A stretch of 50,657 nt of DNA from Pseudomonas fluorescens (GTDB taxonomy: Bacteria; Pseudomonadota; Gammaproteobacteria; Pseudomonadales; Pseudomonadaceae), in assembly GCF_000802965.1 (NCBI RefSeq), contig NZ_JSAK01000035.1, forward strand, positions 1 through 50,657, written 5' to 3'. The translations under genes and the position numbers were made by a program. This document shows, piece after piece, positions 7,665-15,561 of the stretch. Numbering within the stretch: position 1 is the first letter of the stretch; every line of letters starts with the position of its first letter. The notes beneath the pieces are model-generated. The model saw nothing but the letters and a program-made list of their open reading frames with translations, did no database searches and was not told the DNA's origin.

Positions 7665-8594
7665 ATGAACGTCAAGATTTCCCACACTGCCGAAGTCCAG
7701 AAGTTTCTCGAAGAAGCCAGCGGCCTGCACAACGATGCTGGCGATGCGCGGACCAAGGCCCTGATCTACCGCATCCTGCGTGACTCGGTGAACATCATCG
7801 AAGACCTCGCCGTGACCCCGGAAGAGTTCTGGAAAGCGGTCAACTACTTGAACGTGCTGGGCGCGCGCCAAGAGGCCGGGCTGGTGGTGGCCGGGCTCGG
7901 TCTGGAGCATTACCTTGACTTGCTGATGGATGCCGAAGACGAACAGGCCGGCAAATCCGGCGGCACGCCGCGCACCATCGAAGGCCCGCTGTACGTCGCC
8001 GGTGCGCCGCTGTCGCAAGGCGAAGCGCGTCTGGATGACGGCGTCGATCCGGGTGTGACCCTGTTCATGCAAGGTCGTGTGTTCAACACCGCAGGCGAAC
8101 CTCTGGCCGGTGCCGTGGTGGATGTCTGGCACGCCAATACCGGCGGTACTTACTCGTACTTCGACCCGACCCAATCGGAATTCAACCTGCGTCGCCGCAT
8201 CGTCACCGACGCCGATGGCCGCTACCGTTTCCGCAGCATCGTGCCGTCGGGCTACGGCTGCCCGCCGGACGGTCCGACCCAGCAACTGCTCGATCAACTG
8301 GGCCGTCATGGCCAGCGTCCGGCGCACGTGCACTTCTTCATTTCCGCACAGGATCATCGCCACCTGACGACGCAGATCAACCTCGATGGCGAAAAGTACC
8401 TGCATGACGACTTCGCCTACGCCACCCGTGACGAACTGATCGCCAAGATCACCTTCAGCGACGATCAGCAGCGCGCCGCTGCCCATGGTGTGAGCGGTCG
8501 TTTTGCCGAAATCGAGTTCGATTTCACCCTGCAATCGTCTGCCCAGCCTGAAGAGCAGCAGCGTCACGAGCGTGTGCGCGCCCTCGAGGACTGA
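7665..8594 (+). CDS. catA: Catechol 1,2-dioxygenase CatA
   Basis: This 309-aa intradiol dioxygenase opens catechol to cis,cis-muconate with non-haem Fe(III). An N-terminal helical dimerisation domain (about residues 1-100) precedes the catalytic beta-sandwich. Expected iron ligands are visible: a Tyr of GTYSYFD (163 or 165), Tyr197 in VPSGYG, and His221 and His223 in RPAHVHFF. The gene order B-C-A is the usual Pseudomonas order. A ribosome-binding region GATGAGGAA lies 9-10 nt before the ATG. A long perfect hairpin follows the gene and probably ends or stabilises the catBCA transcript. Confidence 0.96.
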   Translation: MNVKISHTAEVQKFLEEASGLHNDAGDARTKALIYRILRDSVNIIEDLAVTPEEFWKAVNYLNVLGARQEAGLVVAGLGLEHYLDLLMDAEDEQAGKSGGTPRTIEGPLYVAGAPLSQGEARLDDGVDPGVTLFMQGRVFNTAGEPLAGAVVDVWHANTGGTYSYFDPTQSEFNLRRRIVTDADGRYRFRSIVPSGYGCPPDGPTQQLLDQLGRHGQRPAHVHFFISAQDHRHLTTQINLDGEKYLHDDFAYATRDELIAKITFSDDQQRAAAHGVSGRFAEIEFDFTLQSSAQPEEQQRHERVRALED

Positions 8595-8602
8595 TCGCAA
8601 AA

Positions 8603-8692
8603 CCCTGTAGGAGCTGCCGAAGGCTGCGATCTTTTGATCTTGTTTTTTGAAGCAAGATCAAAAGATCGCAGCCTTCGGCAGCTCCTACAGGG
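8603..8692. repeat. 40-bp perfect inverted repeat (REP hairpin) after catA
   Basis: Arms 8603-8642 and 8653-8692 are perfectly complementary over 40 bp with a 10-nt loop (TTTTTTGAAG). The core is the same REP family as at 1.6 kb. A transcript would form one very stable stem, a possible terminator or barrier to 3'-exonuclease for catBCA mRNA. Confidence 0.9.
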
Positions 8693-8801
8693 GATTTGTG
8701 TTGTTCGCTGAAGCGCCCACAGGTCAGTGCATTGATACACCGCTGCAAGGACTGCCCTAGAATGTCCCGACGCAACTTATAACAACAATGAGAGTGACCC
8801 G

Positions 8802-9761
8802 ATGATGCAAGCGCAACTGTTGAGTCAGCGCAGCAGAGTATTCGACCATGCCGACCCCTACGCGGTGTCTGGCTACGTCAATCAGCACGTCGGCAACCAT
8901 TGCATCCTGATGCCCCGGGCCGGCCGACCGCTGGCCAGCCTCGATCATCGAAAATTCGCCAGCCTCGACCTGTGTCGTATCAGCTACGGCGCCAGTGTGC
9001 GGGTGACCTCCGGCGCGTTGGAGAACATCTACCACCTGCAAGTGCTGCTGCGCGGCAACTGCCTGTGGCGCGGGCATGGCCAGGAACACTACTTCGCCCC
9101 CGGCGAACTCCTTCTGATCAATCCCGACGATCCGGTGGACCTGACGTACTCCGCCGATTGCGAAAAATTCATCTTGAAAGTGCCCACCCATTTGCTCCAA
9201 TCCGTTTGCGACGAACAACGCTGGCATTATCCGGGGCAGGGCGTGCGGTTTCTGGAAAACCGTTATCAACTCGATGAGCTGGAAGGTTTCGTCAACCTGC
9301 TGGCGATGATCTGCCAGGAGGCCGAGTCCACCGAACAGATCCCCAGGGTGCAGGAGCATTACACGCAGATCATCGTCAGCAAGATGCTCAGCCTGATGAA
9401 GACCAACGTCTGCCGCCTCGAACTGAGCTCGCAGACGGCCACCTTCGAGGCGATTGCCGATTACATCGCCAATAACCTCAAGCAGGACATCGACAGCGAA
9501 GAACTCGCGCGCCAGGCGCACATGAGCTTGCGTTCGCTGTATGGCCTGTTCGAGCGCAATGCCGGACTCACGCCAAAAAACTACCTGCGCCAGAAACGCC
9601 TGGAACGCATCAACGCCTGCCTCAGCGACCCGACCTGCAACGTGCGCAACGTCACGGAAGTGGCGATGGATTACGGCTTCCTGCACCTGGGGCGGTTCTC
9701 CGACAGCTATCGCAAGCAGTTCGGTGAGTTGCCGTCCGATACCCTCAAGCGCCGGCACTGA
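8802..9761 (+). CDS. benR: AraC/XylS-family activator BenR
   Basis: This 319-aa regulator should activate benABCD in response to benzoate. The N-terminal sensing domain includes NIYHLQVLLRGNCLWRGHGQ, and the C-terminal domain carries two helix-turn-helix motifs (DIDSEELARQAHMSLRSLYG and VTEVAMDYGFLHLGRFSDSY) ending in the family block GRFSDSYRKQFGELPSDTL. The protein resembles BenR and XylS along its length. The start is a double ATG; the first is given and the ribosome-binding site is GAGAGTG. It stands directly upstream of benA on the same strand, and two XylS-type sites lie in the gap. Confidence 0.92.
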   Translation: MMQAQLLSQRSRVFDHADPYAVSGYVNQHVGNHCILMPRAGRPLASLDHRKFASLDLCRISYGASVRVTSGALENIYHLQVLLRGNCLWRGHGQEHYFAPGELLLINPDDPVDLTYSADCEKFILKVPTHLLQSVCDEQRWHYPGQGVRFLENRYQLDELEGFVNLLAMICQEAESTEQIPRVQEHYTQIIVSKMLSLMKTNVCRLELSSQTATFEAIADYIANNLKQDIDSEELARQAHMSLRSLYGLFERNAGLTPKNYLRQKRLERINACLSDPTCNVRNVTEVAMDYGFLHLGRFSDSYRKQFGELPSDTLKRRH

Positions 9762-9778
9762 ATCACCACAACCCCTGT

Positions 9779-9851
9779 AGGAGCCGGCTTGCTGGCGAAG
9801 GCGTCAGCCCAGACACATCGCATCGCCTGAATCGCCAGCAAGCCGGCTCCT
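9779..9851. repeat. REP inverted repeat between benR and benA
   Basis: Arms 9779-9798 (AGGAGCCGGCTTGCTGGCGA) and 9832-9851 are perfect complements over 20 bp. It is the second REP subtype of the window, shared with the element at 17.7 kb. It probably isolates benR transcription from the benA promoter. Confidence 0.85.
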
Positions 9852-9878
9852 GCCGTTAGCGGTGTCGCAACGTTCACT

Positions 9879-9914
9879 TGCACAAAACGGATACAGGTCT
9901 GCACCCCGCGGATA
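9879..9914 (+). promoter_or_regulatory. Two BenR/XylS-type half-sites in front of benA
   Basis: TGCACAAAACGGATA (9879-9893) and TGCACCCCGCGGATA (9900-9914) both fit TGCA-N6-GGNTA. They start 21 bp apart, the arrangement known for XylS at the Pm promoter. A -10-like TAGCAT follows at 9936-9941. The proximal site therefore abuts the -35 region, as expected for this activator class. Confidence 0.88.
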
Positions 9915-9977
9915 GTCCACCCCATTGCCCCGTCCTAGCATGACCCTGCCTGAACAATAACAATGGAGGCGGCGGCC

Positions 9978-11342
9978 ATGACCCTGCGACCCGAATATTT
10001 GCATTCCCTGCTTGAAGACGATCCCGAACAAGGCGTCTATCGCTGCAAGCGCGAGATGTTCACCGACCCCCGGTTGTTCGATCTGGAGATGGAACACATC
10101 TTCGAAGGCAACTGGTTGTACCTGGCGCACGAAAGCCAGATCCCCAACATCAACGATTTCTACACCACGACCATGGGGCGCCAGTCGATCTTCATCGCGC
10201 GCAACAAGGACGGTGTGCTCAACGCCTTCATCAACGCCTGCAGTCATCGCGGCGCGACCCTGTGCCGACACAAGTCCGGCAACAAGAGCTCCTACACCTG
10301 CCCGTTCCACGGCTGGACCTTCAACAACTCCGGCAAGCTGCTCAAAGTCAAAGACCCGGCCAATGCCGGCTACCCGGCGAGCTTCAATTGCGAAGGCTCC
10401 CACGACCTGACCAAGGTGGCGCGTTTCGAGTCTTATCGCGGTTTCCTGTTTGGCAGTCTCAAGGCTGACGTGGTGCCGTTGGTGGAGCATCTGGGCGAGT
10501 CGGCGAAGATCATCGACATGATCGTCGATCAATCGGCTGATGGTCTGGAAGTACTGCGCGGTTCTTCGAGTTACATCTACGAAGGCAACTGGAAACTCAC
10601 CGCCGAAAACGGCGCGGACGGCTATCACGTCAGCTCGGTGCACTGGAACTACGCGGCCACCCAGAATCAGCGCAAACAGCGCGAAGCCGGTGAAGAAAAC
10701 CCGACCATGAGCGCCGGCAGTTGGGCCAAGCAGGGCGGTGGTTTCTATTCCTTCGACAAGGGCCACATGCTGCTCTGGACCCGTTGGGCCAATCCCGAGG
10801 ATCGTCCGCTGTACGAACGTCGCGACGAGCTGGCGCAAGACTTCGGCAAGGCCCGCGCTGACTGGATGATCGAGAATTCGCGCAACCTGTGCCTGTACCC
10901 GAACGTGTACCTGATGGACCAGTTCAGCTCGCAGATTCGTATCGCCCGGCCGATCTCGGTCAACCGTACGGAAATCACCATTTACTGCATCGCGCCGAAG
11001 GGCGAGAGCGACCACGCCCGGTCGAGCCGGATTCGTCAGTACGAAGACTTCTTCAACGTCAGCGGCATGGCCACGCCGGACGATCTGGAAGAATTCCGCT
11101 CGTGCCAGACCAGCTACCAGGGCAGTGTCACCACCTGGAACGACATGTCCCGTGGCGCCGAGCACTGGATCGAAGGCGCCGATGACGCGGCGAAGGAAAT
11201 CGATCTGCATCCGCTGCTCAGCGGCGTGCGTACCGAAGATGAAGGTTTGTTCGTGCTGCAACACAAGTATTGGCAGCAGACCATGCTCAAAGCCCTGGCG
11301 GCCGAGCAGTCGAAACTGATCGCCGTGGAGGACGTGCAATGA
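9978..11342 (+). CDS. benA: Benzoate 1,2-dioxygenase large (alpha) subunit BenA
   Basis: This 454-aa ring-hydroxylating oxygenase subunit dihydroxylates benzoate together with BenB. The Rieske 2Fe-2S site is C88-S-H90 and C108-P-F-H111. The mononuclear iron site shows ENGADGYHVSSVH with His217 and His222, and a likely Asp ligand in NVYLMDQF. The start at 9978 is chosen because GGAGG ends 7-8 nt upstream; an ATG five codons earlier lacks a ribosome-binding site. The gene overlaps benB by 4 nt (ATGA). Confidence 0.96.
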   Translation: MTLRPEYLHSLLEDDPEQGVYRCKREMFTDPRLFDLEMEHIFEGNWLYLAHESQIPNINDFYTTTMGRQSIFIARNKDGVLNAFINACSHRGATLCRHKSGNKSSYTCPFHGWTFNNSGKLLKVKDPANAGYPASFNCEGSHDLTKVARFESYRGFLFGSLKADVVPLVEHLGESAKIIDMIVDQSADGLEVLRGSSSYIYEGNWKLTAENGADGYHVSSVHWNYAATQNQRKQREAGEENPTMSAGSWAKQGGGFYSFDKGHMLLWTRWANPEDRPLYERRDELAQDFGKARADWMIENSRNLCLYPNVYLMDQFSSQIRIARPISVNRTEITIYCIAPKGESDHARSSRIRQYEDFFNVSGMATPDDLEEFRSCQTSYQGSVTTWNDMSRGAEHWIEGADDAAKEIDLHPLLSGVRTEDEGLFVLQHKYWQQTMLKALAAEQSKLIAVEDVQ

Positions 11343-11827
11343 CCATTTCCTATGAAGCGGTGCGCGATTTCCTCTATCGCGAAGCACGCTACCTCGACGA
11401 CCGCCAGTGGGACGACTGGCTGGAAATGTATGCCGCCGACGCGACGTACTGGATGCCGTCCTGGGACGACAACGATGAACTGACCGAAGACCCGCAGCGG
11501 GAAATCTCGTTGATCTGGTACGGCAACCGCACCGGGCTTGAGGACCGCGTCTTCCGCATCAAGACCGAGCGCTCCAGCGCCAGCGTGCCGGACACCCGCA
11601 CGTCCCACAACATCAGCAACATCGAGCTACTGGAACAAGCAGACGGACTGTGCAAGGTGCGCTTCAACTGGCACACCCTGAGCTTTCGCTACAAAACCGT
11701 CGACAGCTATTTCGGCAGCAGTTTCTACACCCTCGACGTGCGCGGTGAAAACCCGCTGATCAAGGCCAAGAAAGTGATCCTGAAGAACGATTACGTTCGC
11801 CAGGTCATCGATGTTTACCATTTGTGA
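11339..11827 (+). CDS. benB: Benzoate 1,2-dioxygenase small (beta) subunit BenB
   Basis: This 162-aa structural subunit of the alpha3-beta3 oxygenase begins MTISYEAVRDFLYREARYLD and contains the family blocks WLEMYAADATYWMPSW and RTSHNISN. The start overlaps the benA stop in ATGA, which implies translational coupling. An earlier in-frame start inside benA is not credible. The length is normal. Confidence 0.95.
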   Translation: MTISYEAVRDFLYREARYLDDRQWDDWLEMYAADATYWMPSWDDNDELTEDPQREISLIWYGNRTGLEDRVFRIKTERSSASVPDTRTSHNISNIELLEQADGLCKVRFNWHTLSFRYKTVDSYFGSSFYTLDVRGENPLIKAKKVILKNDYVRQVIDVYHL

Positions 11828-11837
11828 GACTGCCGTC

Positions 11838-12851
11838 ATGACCCATTCCATCGCGTTCAATTTTGAAGACGGCGTCACTCGATTCATCGACGCCAACGTC
11901 GGCGAAACCGTGGCCGATGCCGCGTACCGCCAAGGCATCAACATTCCGCTGGACTGCCGCGACGGCGCCTGCGGCACCTGTAAGTGCTTTGCCGAAGCCG
12001 GGCAATACGATTTGGGCGAGGAATACATTGAAGACGCCCTCAGCCCTGAAGAGGCCGAACAAGGGTTTGTCCTGACCTGCCAGATGCGCGCCCAGAGCGA
12101 TTGCGTGGTGCGGGTGCCGACGTCCTCCGAGGTCTGCCGCACCCGTCAGGCCAGCTACGACGCGACCATCAGCGCCGTGCGCCAGTTGTCCGACAGCACC
12201 ATCGCGCTATCGATCAAGGGTGAGGCGTTGAGCAAACTGGCATTCTTGCCGGGGCAGTACGTGAACCTGGGGATTCCCGGCAGCGAGCAGACCCGCGCCT
12301 ATTCGTTCAGCTCTTTACAGCGTGACGGCGAAGTCAGTTTTCTGATTCGCAACGTGCCCGGCGGCTTGATGAGCAGCTTCCTCACCGGCATGGCCAAGGC
12401 CGGCGACCGCATGAGCCTGGCCGGGCCGTTGGGCAGTTTCTACTTGCGTGATATCCGTAGACCGTTGTTGCTGCTGGCCGGTGGCACGGGACTGGCGCCA
12501 TTCACGGCGATGCTGGAGAAAATCGCCGAGCAGGGCAGCGAACATCCGCTGCATTTGATCTACGGCGTGACCCACGATTTCGATCTGGTTGAACTCGATC
12601 GTCTGGAGGCCTTGGCCGCGCGCATTCCGAACTTCAGCTACAGCGCTTGCGTGGCCAGTCCTGACAGTCAGCACCCACTCAAGGGCTACGTGACCCAGCA
12701 CATCGAGCCGAAGCATTTGAACGATGGCGACGTCGACGTCTACCTGTGCGGCCCGCCGCCAATGGTCGAGGCGGTCAGCCAGTTCATCCGCGAGCAAGGC
12801 ATTGCCCCGGCGAATTTCTACTACGAAAAATTTGCCGCCAGCGCGGCCTGA
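11838..12851 (+). CDS. benC: Benzoate dioxygenase reductase BenC
   Basis: This 337-aa electron-transfer protein passes electrons from NADH to the BenAB oxygenase. The N-terminal plant-type 2Fe-2S ferredoxin domain has Cys40, Cys45, Cys48 and Cys81. The FAD domain has RAYSFSS, and the NAD-binding domain has LLAGGTGLAPF and YLCGPPPMV. The start at 11838 is 10 nt after the benB stop. The ribosome-binding site is weak, so translation may be coupled to benB. Confidence 0.95.
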   Translation: MTHSIAFNFEDGVTRFIDANVGETVADAAYRQGINIPLDCRDGACGTCKCFAEAGQYDLGEEYIEDALSPEEAEQGFVLTCQMRAQSDCVVRVPTSSEVCRTRQASYDATISAVRQLSDSTIALSIKGEALSKLAFLPGQYVNLGIPGSEQTRAYSFSSLQRDGEVSFLIRNVPGGLMSSFLTGMAKAGDRMSLAGPLGSFYLRDIRRPLLLLAGGTGLAPFTAMLEKIAEQGSEHPLHLIYGVTHDFDLVELDRLEALAARIPNFSYSACVASPDSQHPLKGYVTQHIEPKHLNDGDVDVYLCGPPPMVEAVSQFIREQGIAPANFYYEKFAASAA

Positions 12852-12865
12852 CCCTTATTCGCGGT

Positions 12866-12886
12866 CCCCTGTAGGAGCTGCCGCGG
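12866..12886 (+). repeat. Single REP half-element between benC and benD
   Basis: The sequence CCCTGTAGGAGCTGCCGCGG matches the left arm of the REP hairpins at 1.6 and 8.6 kb. The partner arm is missing. It lies 20 nt before the benD start, next to its ribosome-binding site. Confidence 0.75.
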
Positions 12887-12905
12887 TGTGAGTACGAGGA
12901 TGACC

Positions 12906-13679
12906 ATGAACAGATTTCACGAAAAAGTCGCGCTGATTACCGGAGCCGCCCAAGGCATCGGGCGGCGCGTTGCCGAGCGCATGGCGGCGGAAGGGGCGAA
13001 GCTGATCCTGGTTGATCGCTCCGAACTGGTATTCGAGGTCCAGCAGCAATTGGGGCAGGGCAGTCAGGTCCTGGCGCTGACCGCCGACCTTGAGCAATAC
13101 GAAGAATGCAGCCGGGTGATGCAAACCGCGGTCGAGCGCTTTGGTCGTCTTGATGTGCTGATCAACAACGTCGGCGGCACGATCTGGACCAAACCGTTTG
13201 AGCATTACGAAGCGTCGCAGATCGAATCGGAAGTCCGTCGTTCGCTGTTCCCGACGTTGTGGTGTTGCCATGCCGCGTTGCCGTTCATGCTGGAGCAGGG
13301 CAGTGGTGCGATTGTCAACGTATCGTCCATCGCTACCCGCAGCATCAACCGTGTGCCGTATGGCGCGGCGAAGGGCGGGGTCAACGCGTTGACGGCGTGC
13401 CTGGCGTTTGAAACTGCCGGACGCGGAGTGCGAGTCAATGCCACAGCGCCCGGTGGCACCGAAGCGCCGCCGCGGGTGATTCCACGCAACAGCACCGAAC
13501 AGAGCGCGCAGGAGAAGATCTGGTATCAGCAGATCGTCGACCAGACCCTCGACAGCAGCTTGATGAAACGCTACGGCACGCTGGATGAGCAGGCCGGCGC
13601 GATTCTGTTTCTGGCCAGCGACGAAGCTTCGTACATCACCGGGATGGTCATGCCGGTGGGCGGTGGCGATCTGGGCTGA
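12906..13679 (+). CDS. benD: cis-Dihydroxycyclohexadiene carboxylate dehydrogenase BenD
   Basis: This 257-aa short-chain dehydrogenase oxidises and decarboxylates the BenABC product to catechol, using NAD. The Rossmann motif is ITGAAQGIG near residues 13-21, followed by NNVGG, the catalytic Ser region VSSIATRS, and YGAAKGG with the active Tyr and Lys. The start at 12906 has GAGG 6 nt upstream. A GTG six codons upstream is open but lacks a ribosome-binding site. It closes the ben operon; no benK, benE or benF transporter or porin gene follows. Confidence 0.94.
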   Translation: MNRFHEKVALITGAAQGIGRRVAERMAAEGAKLILVDRSELVFEVQQQLGQGSQVLALTADLEQYEECSRVMQTAVERFGRLDVLINNVGGTIWTKPFEHYEASQIESEVRRSLFPTLWCCHAALPFMLEQGSGAIVNVSSIATRSINRVPYGAAKGGVNALTACLAFETAGRGVRVNATAPGGTEAPPRVIPRNSTEQSAQEKIWYQQIVDQTLDSSLMKRYGTLDEQAGAILFLASDEASYITGMVMPVGGGDLG

Positions 13680-13690
13680 AGAGCGATGAA

Positions 13691-14053
13691 TTACAAGCGA
13701 CGCTGAAACGCTCTGGCGATCCTGAGCGTGGCGTCGCTGGTACTCAGGTTTTGCACGGCATCGAGTGGAAACCAGATGCAGTCGAAGATTTCATTTTGTG
13801 GTCGGACTGCATCCAGATTCACGACTGACGCCTCGTAGGCGTGATGGCGAGTCCCGCCCGTTTCCAGTTCCATCAGGTAGAGCATGTCGTCGGCAATGAG
13901 TCCGGTTTCTTCCTGGAGCTCGCGGATGGCAGCCTCCGCCGCCGTTTCACCGAGCTCGATCTTTCCGCCGGGCAATGCCCAGCGGCACCTTGGCTTACGC
14001 ACCAGGAGAATATGGCGGTCTTGTTCGCAAATAACGGTTGCGCGTACTTTCAT
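13691..14053 (-). CDS. Nudix hydrolase
   Basis: This 120-aa protein carries the Nudix box GKIELGETAAEAAIRELQEETGL (given here by its pattern G-x5-E-x7-REUxEExGU, residues about 30-52). The preceding CRWALPGG is typical of the fold. The family cleaves nucleoside diphosphates linked to another group, and the substrate cannot be predicted here. It is convergent with benD, with only 11 nt between the stops, and is not part of benzoate metabolism. Confidence 0.85.
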   Translation of the reverse strand: MKVRATVICEQDRHILLVRKPRCRWALPGGKIELGETAAEAAIRELQEETGLIADDMLYLMELETGGTRHHAYEASVVNLDAVRPQNEIFDCIWFPLDAVQNLSTSDATLRIARAFQRRL

Positions 14054-14271
14054 CGGTGACTTGATTACCGGTTGTCATTAAACAGTCATAAAAATGCAAT
14101 ATTTGCGCCGCACTCATTTTGCCAGTCTTCGGAAGTTGGAGGGCTGGAAGAGTGTAAAAGTGCATTTAAGTGGCGAAATCACGAGACGACGTCTGGTCGG
14201 CAACTTGCTGGCAGGTGGGTGTAAGGTAGGCGCGTTGACTCTGGATATCACTGCCTAAATGGAGGGTGACT

Positions 14272-14463
14272 ATGAGCGTTCCGATGTTGAACAGGATGCA
14301 CATGAATGGTTACGACGTACTCAGCGTGAACAACGGCCCATGGCGTGTCTGCACCAAAGGTGACCGACTCGGGTCATTTGGCAGTCGAGAAGAAGCACTG
14401 GCTTTTGCAGCGTCTCTTCCCGGCTACAAATCGCGCTCGAGCGGGCAAACACGCAGCCAGTAA
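14272..14463 (+). CDS. Small protein, DUF2188-like
   Basis: This 63-aa protein (MSVPMLNRMHMNGYDVLSVN onward) has the pattern WRVCTKGDRLGSFGSREEALAFAASLPG, which resembles DUF2188-type small proteins that often start with a beta hairpin and end in an 'EA' helix. GGAGG lies 6 nt before the ATG, and a strong rho-independent terminator follows 18 nt after the stop, so the gene looks real and monocistronic. The function is unknown. Confidence 0.75.
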   Translation: MSVPMLNRMHMNGYDVLSVNNGPWRVCTKGDRLGSFGSREEALAFAASLPGYKSRSSGQTRSQ

Positions 14464-14481
14464 GCAAACTTGCGTAATGTC

Positions 14482-14507
14482 AAAGCCCCGGCATGCCGGG
14501 GCTTTTT
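14482..14507 (+). terminator. Rho-independent terminator after the DUF2188-like gene
   Basis: AAAGCCCCGGC (14482-14492) pairs perfectly with GCCGGGGCTTT (14495-14505), and the stem is followed by a T-rich tail (TTTTTATT). On the other strand the tail is poorer, so it acts mainly on plus-strand transcripts. Confidence 0.9.
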
Positions 14508-14522
14508 ATTGTGTCTGGCGGG

Positions 14523-14762
14523 CTAGTGAGCTTTGTCGCGGCTGATGATCTTTGCTTTCACTTCGTCAGCGTAGCCAGACAGTCGCTGTTCATCGCCCTG
14601 GAATAAATCGCACAGTTTCTGGACGGCTTGAGCATCGATATCGTTCCCGGCCAGGCGTAACTGCTCTGCTACGCGCAACAGTTCCACCGCCGACCACCGC
14701 AGGTCTGATGCAAGTACTTGCAGATCCCGGCGAAGTTCTTGTTCCGATTCGTTAAGCCACAT
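14523..14762 (-). CDS. Small hypothetical protein, helical
   Basis: This 79-aa protein starts MWLNESEQELRRDLQVLASD and is charged and probably all-helical (repeated E, L, R and D heptad-like spacing). The ATG at 14762 has an excellent AGGAGG 5 nt upstream. A longer reading from 14870 would add residues that do not look like a protein. I do not recognise a family. It converges on the terminator at 14.5 kb. Confidence 0.7.
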   Translation of the reverse strand: MWLNESEQELRRDLQVLASDLRWSAVELLRVAEQLRLAGNDIDAQAVQKLCDLFQGDEQRLSGYADEVKAKIISRDKAH

Positions 14763-14929
14763 AACGACCTCCTGAAAGTCTGCGCTAATCAATTTTAGAC
14801 CCGTTTCTGCGGCGGGGCGTTGAGTTCGTCTGATCGTGCACTGCGTCCTTTGGTCGGGAAGTTTCGTCAATCGACCAAATCCGCTGTCGTACTGAGGAAT
14901 CGATTTTTCGCCAGGGCGGGATATTTCAA

Positions 14930-15148
14930 ATGACGGCTACCGATGACTTCAGGGCGCAGGCTCATGACTTGAACGCTGATCTGGATGCGGCTACCAGTGA
15001 AATGATGAAACTGATCTGCGCGCATCAGCTCAGCGGTCCGGATTGGGATCGGGTCATGCAATGGCAGCATGAGGCTTATGAGCGATGGACGGCGTATCTG
15101 AATACGCGGTCCTATCCCGGCCCGGGCGATAACAACACTCACCGCTGA
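14930..15148 (+). CDS. Small hypothetical protein
   Basis: This 72-aa reading frame (MTATDDFRAQAHDLNADLDA...) is acidic and helical, with a WDRVMQWQHEAYERW segment resembling small Pseudomonas-only proteins. The ribosome-binding site is weak (GGCGGGA about 8-12 nt upstream). The reading frame has good codon use, but no domain is recognised. Confidence 0.5.
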   Translation: MTATDDFRAQAHDLNADLDAATSEMMKLICAHQLSGPDWDRVMQWQHEAYERWTAYLNTRSYPGPGDNNTHR

Positions 15149-15213
15149 TGCATCCATTGGAAGTCAGAGCGGCAGCCAGCTACATTTCACGTTTTCAGGA
15201 TTAAGGGCGCTTC

Positions 15214-15558
15214 ATGCAGAGTCGGATGTTGTTGGGCGGAATAGGGTTTTTGGCGTTGCTGGCGGGTTGTTCATTGCCCGCGTCAGTGGTGCCAGGCGAG
15301 CCGAATGTCAACAAGTACAGCGAAAAGCCACCCAAGGAATTGGCTGAGTGCGTGTTTCCTGCATGGAAAAACGAGATTTCCAACACGACTCAAACGTCGA
15401 TTTCCAACGGCTACAGAATCACCGCTCCGAGCATCATTACCTCTGACGAGATTCTGGATATCGTGAAGTCGAAGGACGGCAGCCGGGTATCGCTGTATCA
15501 AGGGCCGCCCTGGGCGAAATCCGCAGCATTGCGCAAGTCGGTGCGAGACTGCCTGTAG
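15214..15558 (+). CDS. Small putative lipoprotein
   Basis: This 114-aa protein begins MQSRMLLGGIGFLALLAGCS, a lipoprotein signal with lipobox LLAGC and acylated Cys at residue 19. The mature part contains two further Cys residues (AECVFPAW and the C-terminal DCL) that could form a disulfide. AAGGG lies about 7 nt before the start. The function is unknown. The stop is only 3 nt from the stop of the convergent Rrf2 gene. Confidence 0.75.
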   Translation: MQSRMLLGGIGFLALLAGCSLPASVVPGEPNVNKYSEKPPKELAECVFPAWKNEISNTTQTSISNGYRITAPSIITSDEILDIVKSKDGSRVSLYQGPPWAKSAALRKSVRDCL

Positions 15559-15561
15559 GTT

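Noticed and set aside
9804..11387. Minus-strand open frame opposite benA (about 527 codons)
   Set aside because: It covers a REP element and the benA promoter as well as benA. The composition is that of a shadow frame, and benA is certain.
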